Shown in pieces: positions 1 through 11,263 of a DNA stretch of 64,000 bases. Positions within the stretch are counted from its first letter, which is position 1; every line of letters starts with the position of its first letter. The notes under the pieces are model-generated. The model had not been told where the DNA came from. It made no database searches and was given only the letters and a program-made list of their open reading frames with translations. Both the position numbers and the translations under genes were made by a program. Source of the stretch: Rhynchopus euleeides (Eukaryota > Euglenozoa > Diplonemea > Diplonemida > Diplonemidae); assembly GCA_963210315.1 (NCBI GenBank), contig OY723241.1, forward strand, positions 2,046,001 through 2,110,000. The letters are read 5' to 3'.

Positions 1-2
1 CG

Positions 3-464
3 ACGTTCCACCCTATCAAGGATGCCAAGGAGACCCGCATATCCTTGATGGCTGGGCAGCTGGAGGCCGAGCTGGGCAGCCAGTATGGCGCGTCGTTCCG
101 TATGGACTCCGCAAAGGATGTGATGGCGCAGGCCGGCGGGGCGGGCCGCCCGCCGCGCCGCCAGCAGTCGATGCATGAGCAGCTGGAGGCGGAGCTGGAG
201 TCGACGTATTACGGAGGACCCCAGCGCGCCACGTCTTTCAGGGAGCGCATGAACTCCAACTCCGTTGCGGCGACCGATGGGGGCCATGCCCCAGACAGCC
301 AGCTGGAGATGTCGGATATCAACCCGCATCTCAGCCAGCGCGCCTCTGGTGCCGATGTCACCCGGCGGCTGCGCAACAACACAAACACGTCGAATGGCAG
401 TTCTCTGAACCATGCTCACGGCGGTTCGCACCCTATGCGCTCTGAGGCGCGGGGTGAAGAGTAA
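3..464 (+). CDS. C-terminal part of an unrecognised protein (5' end outside window)
   Basis: The frame is open from the first complete codon at base 3 to the TAA at 462-464, about 153 residues, so this is the last exon (or its end) of a gene that starts upstream. I do not recognise a domain. The visible feature is a degenerate internal repeat: a motif of the form QLEAEL-[GE]-S-[QT]-Y followed by a Ser-Phe-Arg stretch occurs twice (near residues 19 and 47 of the visible part), with a weaker SQLEMSD echo later. The rest is polar, Gly/Ser/Asn/Arg-rich and probably disordered. The internal ATG at 48 could be a start, but the in-frame upstream sequence is equally coding-like, so I treat it as internal. 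High GC3 matches the confirmed genes of the window. Confidence 0.6.
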   Translation, partial: TFHPIKDAKETRISLMAGQLEAELGSQYGASFRMDSAKDVMAQAGGAGRPPRRQQSMHEQLEAELESTYYGGPQRATSFRERMNSNSVAATDGGHAPDSQLEMSDINPHLSQRASGADVTRRLRNNTNTSNGSSLNHAHGGSHPMRSEARGEE

Positions 465-3400
465 GCTGTGGAGGCATACCAAGAGGTGGGGGTGATCGGT
501 GTGTTCCTCCACGCTGCAAAGCAGAAAAAAAAGGAATTTCACGTGTGTGTATATATCAGGGGCAGGTGTGGTTGTGTGAAAAAAAATAGTTCGCGCGGGT
601 GATGCCGTCCGCAGTGTGCCGCCACGCGGGTGGGCTCGCCCGCATCTCCCAAAGGGAAGGCTGCTTCCACACCCACACACACGCCCTGCCCTTCCCGACC
701 CCCCCCCCCCCTGTCCACCGCGGTGCCACTCACACCGTCGATCTCCGTTTTCGTCTCTCCCGTGATAACCGAATAACTCTCTGTCTCTCGCTCAAGGCAA
801 GTGAACCGATACACAAATGTCAATGGACCCCCCCTCAAAATGTGGCCACCCACCCACACACACACCACACACATTCTTTTCACTGGAGGAGAATGTCTGG
901 AAATCCCCCGCACCCCTTGACTCTCCCCCCCCCCCCTCGCCGTGCCGACAGCTATACACAGGAGAGGACCAGAAGAGGTTTTGCCCATGTGCGTGGCCTC
1001 TCTGCGCACGGGCAATGTGTGGAGCCATGCCGCCGATGTGCATGCGCATCAGTCTTGACTCTCTGGTTGTAATCCGCTTTCCAACACCATTGCGCCCCGT
1101 GCCCCAATAGAGCAAAAGGGCTGGACCCCCGCTCTTTCATGAGTGGATGCGGGCATCTCCTGCCCTGGCAATGTCCCCCGCCCCCGCAGCAAACGGCCTG
1201 CGGTGGACGGGACGCTGTGCCACTCCGGCGGTTTTGGCTATGGTAACCACCCACGCTTCGAACAGCTGAACACACCCCCACAGCCTGCCTGGGCGTGTGA
1301 AGTGTTCGCAAAGGATCTGCACGGTTAAAAAGAAAAGGGTTTCCTGAGTTGGGATCCGCCAAACTGGCAAAACAACAGGGTTTGGGTTGTGGGGTTGGGG
1401 AAGATATGCGTGCGTGCATGCCTACTGTTTTGAGAGATCTCGGCAGCGGCCGAGCAACGGGTTTTCCCGCGGAGGAAATACTCAGCCCCAATAGTCGAGG
1501 CTGTACTATTTTCCCCATTTTGAAGCGGCGGTGTGTTTCAGCGGTAGGTACAGACATGGGGAGACGGGGTTCTGTCCCGCCGCCATGCCCCTCTCTGTGA
1601 AGTTACGCTTTCTTTTGGATGCAGCAGAGGGTGTGTTCACAGCCCGGTATATTTCCTTTGCTGCCACGGCGTGACGATGTTCTGTTCTGCTCTACTCAAA
1701 GGCAACACCTCAGGGAGCCCATGCGTGTGTGACTCTGCCAGGATCACCCTCGAGGGATTTGCTCTTCATGCCCCCTCCCACCCCGATGTCTCTCTCCCCA
1801 CACCCCGGCACAGCGTGGCAAGCGCGGCCAACTCTATTTCACAAACACATCGGAGGCCACACCACGCCACCTCTGTTTTGTCGGCTTTGAATGCGTGGCG
1901 CGACCTTTCATTCCCGCCCCAATCGATCCCTGAGCAACACGGATAGCTGCATAGGATTGCGTGCTCCTGGGCCACCCGGAGTCACCTGTCCTTGCAGCCT
2001 CTAGGCAAGGGGGGAGTGGTGGTGGTGGTGGTGGCGTCTGCGTGTGGTGGCATCTGCCAAACAACAAGCTCTCATCTCAAACCAGAGCCGTTTCTTCCGG
2101 TGGGGAGGAGGGAGGAGGAGGAGGTGGGGTTATCATTTGGAGCCCCCCTCTGCAGCGTGCCGATTTGTGCAACCCACAGACGAGAGTGTCCGTGGAGGCC
2201 GCTCTCGCTGTGTGCGTGCTGCCCGCTCGGTGGGGGCGGGGGCGGGGGGTGACGTTGCTTCATTTTTTTTTGCTACCAAAACTGTCGCCTCCCAGCGGCG
2301 CAGGGATGGGGAGGGGAGGGGAGGGGAGGGGTTCTTTTCCTTTGTACCAGACGCACCTGTGTGGAAATGCGGCAGACACATCGAAGGATTCGGTGCGCAG
2401 GTGGATGCGTGCAATGCAAGCAAGTGACAGATTCCTGAAGTAAGTCCTGAACTGTGCGTGCTGAAGTAGTGTTTTAACGGACCTGAGACTGGCCCAACCT
2501 TGCCTCTCTTTTTGCCTCTCTCAGCATGCCAGAGTGTGGATCGCATAAGGCTGTGCCTTGCGGGTGCGGTATACCACAACGGGGTTCTTCTTTAGTTTTT
2601 TTTTGAGGGGTGGATTTTTCATGTCAGAGCCCTGTGCGTGCCTTCTCTATTTGCGCAGGCCGCAACGCAGGAACTGAGGCTCCGGTGGTATGACGACGAC
2701 TGGCCTGCGACTTGCTGATCGGGCATTCCGCAGGGGGGAGGGGGGATGCTGTGAAGAAGGAAGGGGGGGGGGGGGACCCGGGGGGGGTAGGGAGGGGTAT
2801 ATGCCCTTTAAAAAGCGTGAGAAGCACCACATTTTTGAACATCGACTTCTTTTGACGTACCGGCCGTCAAAACCCCCACCAACCACCCCAGAATACCGAT
2901 ATTACCCCCCATCCGACACACCAGACCCCCTCATGGCACCTCCAGAGGCTTTTTTGCGATGTCAAAATTTTCTGCCTAGGTTTGGTACCTGGGCCGTCCC
3001 TGTGGGAGAGATGTTCAGATTTTTGTGAACAGTGGGCATCTATTTTCAGGGTTTTTGGTGTCTGGCAATGCCCAGGGGTGTGGGGGGGTGCATTCTGGAT
3101 CGAGGGCAGGGTCCACCAGACCCGTTCTCTTCCGAGAAAGGATATTTTTGACCCTCAAACTTGCAGCCCATCTCCTGTGGGCCTGTTTGTACGTCAATTA
3201 GCCTTTATTCTGGGCAAAACGACGCTCACATGCGTCATCCCACTTAGTCCGAGAGTCCGCTGACAAGACACACATCTCTGCCCTCTTCTAGTTCAGACTC
3301 AGTCAGCATCAACCTAGCACCCTCTCTTTCTCTGTGGCTCTTTCTGTTGGTGTCACAACTGCACCAGTTGCCTAGGCCAGGCTCCATTCGAGGCAGGAAT

Positions 3401-4305
3401 CATATCTCTGATTATTGGTGTCATCGTCCACAGCGTCTCTGAGTCTTATGTCTGCCGCAACATCTGATTGCTTGCGGGAGTATTGTCAGTACAGGCATGC
3501 AACCAGGACATGTGGGATACCCAGCGGGATATATGAAAATGGGATATCCCTGCCACCATCCGCCATATGCCCCCCCGGGAGACAGGGCCATCTCTGCGGG
3601 ATATGGGGTTCAGAATCCGCAGGATATCATCACCAGGTCACGCGGGATACCCCCGCATGTGCATGGGATATCAAATGGGACATGGTTTGACCGAAGAGCC
3701 AACCATATTCCGTACAATACGTTGTATCAGTGTGGGTGGCTATGCCTGGTACCTAGGCCAGGTACCAAACCTAGGCAGGAAAATGAGCATGGCAGATAAG
3801 TGGCCCCCAGAGGGCACTGGGGGTCACCAAAGTGCCCTGTAGGTGTTTCTGGGGTGTTTTGGACCACTTTGTATGGTTGGATGTCGACTTAGGTGCCGTT
3901 TTCGCATGTGTCAAAAATTCGGGTTTCTCACGCACATATACCCCTCCCTGGGGGGGGGGGGGGGGGGACGGGCATGACACCCCGTGCCTTTCTCCCTTTC
4001 TCCTGCCTCCTGCCCCCACCCTGCATATGAATGGCCCGTGGTTCCTTTGCACTACCGGGAGTATGTGCCAGCCGCCGATTTCTCATCCCCCCCCCCCGTC
4101 GCCTGCTAAACACACACACCGCTCTGCAACAAGAGCTGGGATCTCCGACAACGTTTATCTGCTTTCTAACTGTGTGTGTAGGGGGGGAGGGGTGATGTGA
4201 ATTTGCCCCCCCTCCCCCAGAAACAGCCCGCCAAAAGAGAATGGGATTGCTCCCACCCTCCGCCCCCCCCCCCCTCCGCCACATCCTTGCTTCTAAACAG
4301 TTATA
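465..4305. other. Gene-poor interval with poly-G/C and CA-rich tracts
   Basis: This holds the 3' UTR of the first gene and then DNA without any open frame I can support. Short frames on both strands are driven by homopolymer C/G runs. Visible items are poly-C/G tracts (for example 701-713, 2764-2786 and 3951-3968), a cluster of the word GGGATAT at about 3515-3680, and a perfect 21-bp inverted repeat (2972-2992 with 3758-3778). The segment 1255-1325 resembles, in inverse orientation, 37655-37730, so a dispersed repeat lies here. Confidence 0.5.
2972..3778. repeat. Pair of perfect 21-bp inverted repeats 765 bp apart
   Basis: The 21 bases at 2972-2992 (starting CTGCCTAGGTTTGG) are the exact reverse complement of 3758-3778. 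The right copy is preceded by a further CCTGGTACCTAGG, giving a local palindrome. This may mark the ends of a fold-back element, but I see no target duplication, and the interior has no coding frame. Confidence 0.3.
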
Positions 4306-4307
4306 TA

Positions 4308-4622
4308 CCTGGGACCCCCCGTGTTTAAGTCCCCCTCTGGGGGTCTGGCAGGGGGGGGGGACTTAAACACAGGTGGACCTAAACACGGGGGTGGGCTGGT
4401 CGTGGAGGGTCATCAGGTGGCCCCTAGGCCACCTGGTGCCTCGCCTCCAGGTGCTGTCAGAGTCGGAAAGTGGGGGAGCCAAAAGTCCATCCGGACCGGA
4501 ATCACCCCCCTACGACGGAAGCTCTTCTTGGTCTCCGCCGTGCCCCCCCGTGTTTAAGTCCCCCCCCCGGCCGAAAATCGCCTCCAGGGGCGGGGGGGGT
4601 CTTAAACACGGGGGGTCCCAGG
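4308..4622. mobile_element. MITE family 1 (TA target site, CCTGGGACCCCCCGTGTTTA termini)
   Basis: A 315-bp element begins CCTGGGACCCCCCGTGTTTA and ends with its reverse complement. It is bordered on both sides by TA (4306-4307 and 4623-4624), as expected for a TA-inserting (Tc1/mariner-type) non-autonomous element. Inside, the word GTGTTTAAGTCCCCC and its complement recur, so most of the element can fold back on itself. A second complete copy lies at 58809-59172 with the internal region inverted relative to this one, also bordered by TA, and a decayed copy lies at about 35090-35290. No transposase is encoded. Confidence 0.85.
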
Positions 4623-4624
4623 TA

Positions 4625-6415
4625 TCACTTTTTTCAGTCGTATTTCTGCACTCGCATGCGCGCGTTCTGGAGGAGGAAGATATCCCCAGCAGAGTGGGTG
4701 GGGAAAGGAAGGGGAGTGCGAACCCCCCTTTCCTTCCCCTCCCATCCTCTCCTTCATCGACGCACTTTTCTGCCAATATTTTATCCAACAAGGGTACTCC
4801 TGTCAAATGCCAATAAAGAACGAGGCGAACAAGCGGTTTTTGGGCGGCAAAGGCTTCTGGGTGTTGAAGATGGGTTTTTTTGCCCGGATTTCTTTTACGC
4901 CCACAAGCAACAAGCCCTTAAATTTGTCTTCGTGTTCCGCCCGTGAGAAGCGTGCAATGCAACAACTGTCGAGGGATGATCGGGCGGAATGGGGGCGATC
5001 CCTTCTTGTTTCACCCGGGGGTGTGCTGACACGAGCAACCCTCACCATTCTGCCCCCTCTTGTCTCCCCCTTGGGGCAGGCGTCTCAGAGATAGACCGAT
5101 GGGGGGAAAGCAAACCCCACCGTGTGGGTGTTGTGGGTGTCGTGTCAAGCAGGGGTGACCCGGCGAGCCAGGCAACTGCTGAGCAAATGATGGTGTCCCT
5201 CGTGGGGTGAGGAGCGGGCACGGCAAATCGCGTGAAGAAACTGGGGTTCTCAGAAATCCCACCACACCCCCACCCCACCAGCCCACCCGCCCAAACCCCC
5301 TCCTGGCAGCAGTAGATTCCGGCAGGGCGCGTCACGATGTTGTATGTTGAGACAAACCGCGCCGTGCTCACAAAGAATGCGTTCAGAAGACCCAGATCTT
5401 TAAAAAAAAAGGGGGGTTGCAGTGGGGGAGACAATGCTGTTGTTCACCCCACGCTTCACGCCCCAACGTGCAGGTGACCAGAAGGTTGCACAAACAAAAC
5501 AAAAGAAAATTCCGGCAATCCCTTTTTTTCTTCGAATCACCCCTCACGACATCCAGCCTTTCGAGAGCAGGCTGTCACAGGTTGCCACCTTCCCCTTGTG
5601 GGTGCATTTTTTAAACGACATATTGCTGCACGAGCACCCCCCTCCCTGCCGACGATGGCCGTTGGTGACGCTGCTCGCCCCCTCACATTCTCCCATCTGC
5701 CCAGTCAGGGGTTTGCTTCCGCCTCTGGAGCCAGCCAAGAGGCAGGGTGATGTCGTTGTAGGTTTGTGTTGTGGCCCTGCCCGTGCTGCAGCACGATGGC
5801 AAGGTTCCCAGTAAACATAGCCAAAACTAGCTCGGAAGGTAAACTATTCGCACCGTTTTTTTTGGACTGGGGTTTTTTCCCTCCGCCGACCTTCGATGGA
5901 TCATCGGAATATTCTCGGAATGCGAAGAGCTGTTGTGAGTCCGCCACTCTAGGATACATCAGCCAGCCCATTGGGGAATCCATCAAACAGCGAAACAAAA
6001 CATGAATGCAGTCGACGGTTTGAAGTGAAATGTCATGAATAGGGGTTCACGTGGCGTCGATCAGCATTAGTCATGCCGGGATGCGTGCGTCGATTGGTGT
6101 CATTATGCGTCTATATCAGTGGAGACCACGCCAAGAGCAATTGCCGTGTGTGATCTGCACTAATATGTAATGACTCGCGTGTCTACGGTCACCTGTGACG
6201 CATGCATTTCGCATGCCTCAATGAGGATCGAGGGGCACATCGCTGCCGCAGCAACCAGACGTGCCCTACACACCAGCCCCACCCTTTTATCAGCCCGAGG
6301 GTTCCCCCCCCTTCCGCCCCGCCCCGACCCTCATTTCGGTTATGTTCAGTGATGTCTCCTGTTGTATTCTCCCTTTTGAGAAGAACAAATCAAAAAAACT
6401 ACCCCCCCCCCCCCC
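4625..6415. other. Intergenic DNA without a supportable gene
   Basis: No coding region is convincing here. A dispersed repeat (ACGTGCAGGTGACCAGAAGG followed by TTGCACAAACAAA) sits at about 5461-5510. It recurs inverted at about 40511-40550, and its right-hand part recurs at about 31815-31860. The stretch at about 6245-6300 resembles 32305-32360, another dispersed repeat. The remainder is GC/CA-rich with a poly-C run immediately left of the next element. Confidence 0.45.
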
Positions 6416-6417
6416 TA

Positions 6418-7564
6418 GGGGGGGTCAAATGGGGGTGACAAACACGATTTTTCAAAAAACCGGCGCAGAGGCCCCAAAGCCCCCGTAAACCCTCCAAACC
6501 CCCCCAGATCGGTCCGGAAACCCATCGAACCCCACTTTTCCACCATTCCGGGCACCTCAGGTGCCCGAATTGGGGTACCTAAATTTTGTGCCACCGTTTG
6601 GTACCGTACAGTGCCACTGTGTGGGAGGTTGGAAAAGAAAATGCCCCAACACACCACATCTGAGGGTTGCAATGCATGTTGCTTGCCAACCACGTCATCC
6701 GGTGGGTGTCAGGCGCTATGTAGGTGGCATTAGCCAGGTCTTCGATGTGTTCTGGCTTGTATATATACCTCCCTGCCTGCGGCACAGGCACTGCCTTTGT
6801 CCCCCACACCAGCCACAGAGAGCGTATTGTACTCGGTCCACGGTTGCTGATTCATTGTGATGCGTTGTATCCTCGAGTGAACGTCACACACTAGTGGCAC
6901 CACCACCCGCCATCCGAGAGCTGTATTGACTTTGCGCGCTTCCGTTGTATTCACCTCGCCGCGCATATTGCACCGTTCAGTACCAGTGCTCTTGGGCCAG
7001 GCAAAGTAGACCGCAGCAACTACCAATTCTGGCACAATGGGTACCACGACAGCGCACTTCATGTGTTCCCGGAATGTACAGCTCGTGTTGCAACAGTCGT
7101 TGTCAACACATCCCGGTTGTGGAGCACTGCTGCACAGGAATCACACGACCATCTGGACTGTTCCGTACCTACAGGCAGCCTCCCGGTGCATGGTGGCAGG
7201 GAGGTATATATACAAGCCAGAACACATCGAAGACCTGGCTAATGCCACCTACATAGCGCCTGACACCCACCGGATGACGTGGTTGGCAAGCAACATGCAT
7301 TGCAACCCTCAGATGTGGTGTGTTGGGGCATTTTCTTTTCCAACCTCCCACACAGTGGCACTGTACGGTACCAAACGGTGGCACAAAATTTAGGTACCCC
7401 AATTCGGGCACCTGAGGTGCCCGGAATGGTGGAAAAGTGGGGTTCGATGGGTTTCCGGACCGATCTGGGGGGGTTTGGAGGGTTTACGGGGGCTTTGGGG
7501 CCTCTGCGCCGGTTTTTTGAAAAATCGTGTTTGTCCACGTAAAAGGGTGGCATTTGACCCCCCC
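6418..7564. mobile_element. Fold-back / long-TIR DNA element, about 1.15 kb
   Basis: Two arms, 6418-6777 and 7195-7564, are near-perfect reverse complements of each other over about 360 bp. The outer ends read GGGGGGGTCAAAT and its complement, each bordered by TA inside poly-C. The only obvious difference is an extra stretch of about 10 bp near the outer end of the right arm. The central loop of about 420 bp (6778-7194) has no meaningful ORF. The frames seen in each arm are the same sequence read from opposite strands and are not genes. Near-identical arms imply recent insertion or arm-to-arm correction. The TA border suggests a Tc1/mariner-type non-autonomous element, but within poly-C it is weak evidence. 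Confidence 0.8.
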
Positions 7565-7566
7565 TA

Positions 7567-9271
7567 CCCCCCCCCCCCACACACACGCACACACACCCCG
7601 CTTCAACGGTTTGTGTTATTTTTACATCAACGGGTTCTCTTCAGAGACCATAAGCAGGAATCAATCGTGGTTGTCGGAGTGTGTCTGCGCTTTTCTCCAA
7701 TCCGAGGTCTATTTCATTTGTGGTGTGCTGCTGGGGCGTGTCGTGTCGCCGGGCAACCCGCCTTTCATCAGGGCCACCCCCAGCAAGCGCGGTTCGGCAC
7801 ATTTTTTTTTGCCTGAACATTTTTCCGGATTTGGCGCACAAACAACAGCCTTATCTTTTTTCAACGAAAAGTACCCATCCCGGTGTAACATGGGACGGAA
7901 ACTTGTTACCTTGGGGGTACAAAAGGCCGCGGCCTCCCGATCTCTCTCGCACCCTCTCCCAACTCATCCATCTCTCGTCTTCTTTTTCGTCTTCTCTTCT
8001 TCCTCTTCTTCGAACGTCTTCCAACACATCCATGAAAATACGTCTTCAGGCTTACGCCTTGTGTCTGCAGCGCCGCCCAGCGTTCCCCAGACACGGAAGA
8101 AACCATACAGCGGGCCTTCGCTCTTACAAAACAAAACAGTGCCAGTTGTGTTGCCATACCTTCCCCTCGTCTAGGAGGGCAGCTTCACTTTTCTGCACTT
8201 GAGGGCGAAGACCTCTCACCCAGTCACCCCGCCAGCCCCTACCACAGCTCAACAAATTATGGTGCCGTGTTTTTTTTTGGGGGGGGGTTTTTTTCTCTGG
8301 TTTGTTTTGCGGCACACACACACACACACACACATACATGCCCAACGGTGTTGGAGGAGGAGGGGGTGGGGGGAAATGGTGCCGATCGGTCGCACTCACA
8401 CGCGCTGTCTTGGCAGGGTGGGGGAGGGGGATGTCCGCGTCGTGGATATAAACCTGCTGCTGCTCTCCTTTGATTTTGAGTGGTGCTCTTGACTTGGCAA
8501 ACAAGGGGGAAGGGGGGGAGGGGGGGGGGGTGGGTAACAAAAATATGCGGGGCTTCACCACTTTTGGGTAAGGCGTGGCATCAGAAGTCGCAGCAGGGGT
8601 TCGTTTGGGACACCCTCATGGGCTAAAGAGGAAAGGATTCGCGTGTGTCGAGCATGGTGGTGTTGTAATCGTGTTTTGTCTCGACTGCTAGAAATGGGCA
8701 AAAAAATAAAAGAGCACGGCATGTGAGTGCCGGGATCGGACCGCGTGTGAAAGTGATATTTCGCCAACCTTTCCCTTCCTGTCCCACTGGCAGCGGGGAG
8801 AAACTGCATCCAAATTTCAATATTCTTTCGCCACCCCCACTCCCCTCTGCAGCTAAACAACTCTGGCAGCGCTTTGTGTGCTGCACGCACATCGGCAGCA
8901 GTTTTCTTTTTGTCACAGAAATGGATTCGCCACCCCCTGCCCCACCCCCACCGCCACATCGAGGGCGGCGGGGGTGGCTCCTTCGCGCCGGTTGGGCCAC
9001 TCCCCTGCCACACACAAACCGTCCCCCAAGTCTGGCCCATCTGCAGGGCGCAGCCTGTGTGAGAAGATCTCCCTAGGCAACCCCACAGCCACAGCTCGTG
9101 GCCCGTTAGGGTGGGTTGGGGTGGATACACCGATACCCAACACTCAGGAGTTGAGCGACACAAATATGTGGGAGGTGCGGGTCTTGCTCTGTGCCAGTGT
9201 GACTGTGTCGCCGTTTTTATTGTTCGGGGGGTGGGTGTGTGTTTGTGTGTGTGGGGAGATCCTGCGCGGAT

Positions 9272-9306
<35 letters not shown>

Positions 9307-9773
9307 ACACTGTTCCGCGTAGTCTGAGCTTCGGAGGGGATGTTGTCGAGAACAGGTCGTTGTTTTGGAAGCATTGTGTGTGCCAGTGCGTTCGTTCTCG
9401 TTTATGTCATCCGCCAAAGTCCTTTCGAATCCAAAGAAACGGGGGGGAAAGGGGGAGGGGGGCAGAAACAGATGCCGTCATTTGTGCGTCCAGCATTTTC
9501 TTTTTCGTCGCAGTTTTTTTCTGTTTTTTTTACCACAACAGGGAACCTGTCAGTGTCAAAAAGATAGTAGGCAGCGCTTGGGCAACAAATTCAACCTCCT
9601 CATCAGGCTGCGGAGTTGCTTTTGTTTTGCCCGGATTTGGCGCACAAACAAAGGTCAAGGAAATACAGTTCGGGTCCTGTGCAGGAGCCTGGCTCTCACG
9701 GAGCCCGTGATTGTCAACACCGAATGCGACACAACGCAACAGCAATAGTAATGAACCGCACAAAACACACACT
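7567..9773. other. Intergenic DNA with microsatellites and two copies of a short dispersed repeat
   Basis: No gene is supportable. There is a CA run at about 8313-8336, a GT run at about 9272-9302, and several poly-G tracts, including 8510-8531. The dispersed repeat with core CCGGATTTGGCGCACAAACA occurs at 7825-7860 and 9631-9651. It is found again at 22005-22040 and, slightly changed, at 63919-63950. Confidence 0.45.
7825..7860 (+). repeat. Dispersed short repeat, core CCGGATTTGGCGCACAAACA (copy 1)
   Basis: The core is followed by ACAGCCTTATC and a T-rich tail. The same block is present at 22005-22040 with the identical CAGCCTTATC extension, truncated at 9631-9651, and diverged at 63919-63950. 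The frame through it reads FGAQT in one phase, but no gene contains it. Confidence 0.6.
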
Positions 9774-11263
9774 GGGGGTCTTCGCTCCGGGTCAATTTGG
9801 GTCAACTTGGGTCAATTTGGGTCACCCTGGGGTTTTTCACCTTAGGAAAATGGGGGGCTTCGCTCCGGGTCAATCTGGGTCAGCTTGGGTCAGTGACCCG
9901 GAGCGAAGCCCCCCCCCTTAGGTGACCAAAAATAGGTGAAAATTTTTGCCTATTTTCCCTTGTGTCAAACTTGGAGTCTGACCCAAAAATCGGAATCTGT
10001 GACCCATGGTTTATATGGGCAAACCTGAAAATTTCCGACTTTTTCCCCAATTTTTCCCACTTCCTGGCCATACCTTTCCCGACCCAAAATCAAACAAATG
10101 CAGCGGAAAATGGCCAAAAATAGGCCAAAAAACCCCAAATTTTTTCCTATGGGAACGAACCAGTGATCTCGCTGGGGGTCGGGCAAACCAAAAAAGAGGT
10201 AGGGCACAGGGTGGGCCGAGCTCGCGAGAAAAAAGGTGCAGCCCAACCCCGCCCCGACTTCCCGTGGTATGATGCAAACAGGATCGAATACACGACCACA
10301 GAACATTTTCCCCCAATTCGAGAGGCACCGGATGTTGCTGCCTTTGGTCGTCGCCTGCTGGATCAAAAATCAGGAATCCAGGGGATCTTGGATTGCCTTT
10401 GAGTACTTGCAAAACTGCAATCCCGAGAAACTTTGCCAGCTAGTGTTCAGGAACGGCAGCAAATCTCATGGCTTGCATCGCTTTGTGGATGGTGTGCGAT
10501 GATCAATCCCATACACGCAAGGACTTGGTCGCGAGACAGCCTACAGGGGGTCTGGGGGGCGGAGCCCCCCAGCCGCCGGAGCCCACGGTAGTGAACATCC
10601 TGAAAGTCTTCGAAGGCGAGTCCCCACACCGGTTGGTGCTGTTGCACATTCCAGGCGGAGATGGTCCTTCGCTTGGGACATGATGAGGGGCGCTTCGATG
10701 AACACCATCAAGCCCCCAGCATGCCGTTGGGTTTTCATACGCTGCGGTGCATGAAAACTCGGCCACAAGGCCGAACCCAAAAGCCCCAAAATCTGACCCG
10801 GGAGGTAGGGCCGAGGGTAGGGCCATGCCACCCCTGGCGGCCCACCCTCCCAAAGAATTACAGAAAAAGGGAGGTGGGGCCGCGGCCCCCTGCCAGCCCT
10901 GGCACGGGATCACTGCTGGCGGGTAGTTCAGGCTCGTGGCCCTCCTCGTTCCGATAGCCCCTCGGACATCCAAATGATTCACGTGCAGCAGCCCATGCGC
11001 AGAGAACGGTGTGCCGTCTTGTACAGCAACTGTTGGACAACTGTTGAAATCGTTTTTCACCAAAAAAAATCTCTCTGCGGGCCAAGTCGAAGATTTTTCT
11101 GGGGACTTTTGGTGTCCCCAATTTTTCAAATTTCGAAAAATAAGCTCACTTTGCTAAACTGGACCCAACTCCCCACACTCTTTTTTTCCGACTTTTTCAC
11201 GGGGTTTTTCCGGTTTTTTCCGGTTTTTTTTGGTTTTTTTTGGCGGATGGAGCGAAGACCCCC
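9774..11263. mobile_element. Non-autonomous DNA transposon, family 2 (TIR GGGGGTCTTCGCT, 3-bp target duplication)
   Basis: The element starts GGGGGTCTTCGCTCC (9774-9788) and ends with the exact complement (11249-11263). Both flanks carry ACT (9771-9773 and 11264-11266), a 3-bp target duplication. A 107-bp relative with the same terminal 13 bp and a TGT duplication lies at 37413-37519. Inside are GGGTCAA-type short tandem repeats (9787-9830), a strong 21-bp stem (9852-9872 with 9894-9914) and a GGA-loop hairpin (10552-10572). No transposase frame is present. The 3-bp duplication and G-rich TIR suggest a PIF/Harbinger-like origin, which is an inference. Confidence 0.75.
10552..10572. other. Perfect 9-bp-stem hairpin with GGA loop
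   Basis: CTGGGGGGC, then GGA, then GCCCCCCAG forms a perfect stem-loop inside the family 2 element. A similar small-loop GC hairpin occurs at 28711-28731. No function is evident. It may be a transposon secondary-structure element. Confidence 0.6.

Noticed and set aside
6561..7411. Two identical small proteins encoded on opposite strands (6561-6860 plus, 7169-7411 minus)
   Set aside because: They are the two arms of one inverted repeat read from each strand; no start context or domain supports translation.
7527..8174. 215-codon plus-strand frame
   Set aside because: It starts on a non-ATG codon in the end of the fold-back element and passes through a dispersed repeat and CT-rich low complexity.
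8555..9310. 251-codon minus-strand frame
   Set aside because: Its beginning is a GT/CA microsatellite read as Thr-His repeats and the rest is low-complexity sequence without motifs.
10503..11129. Possible transposase frame inside the 9774-11263 element
   Set aside because: The longest frame (minus strand) shows no DDE-type residues or HTH, starts near a hairpin and is shorter than any known autonomous transposase of the suspected group.
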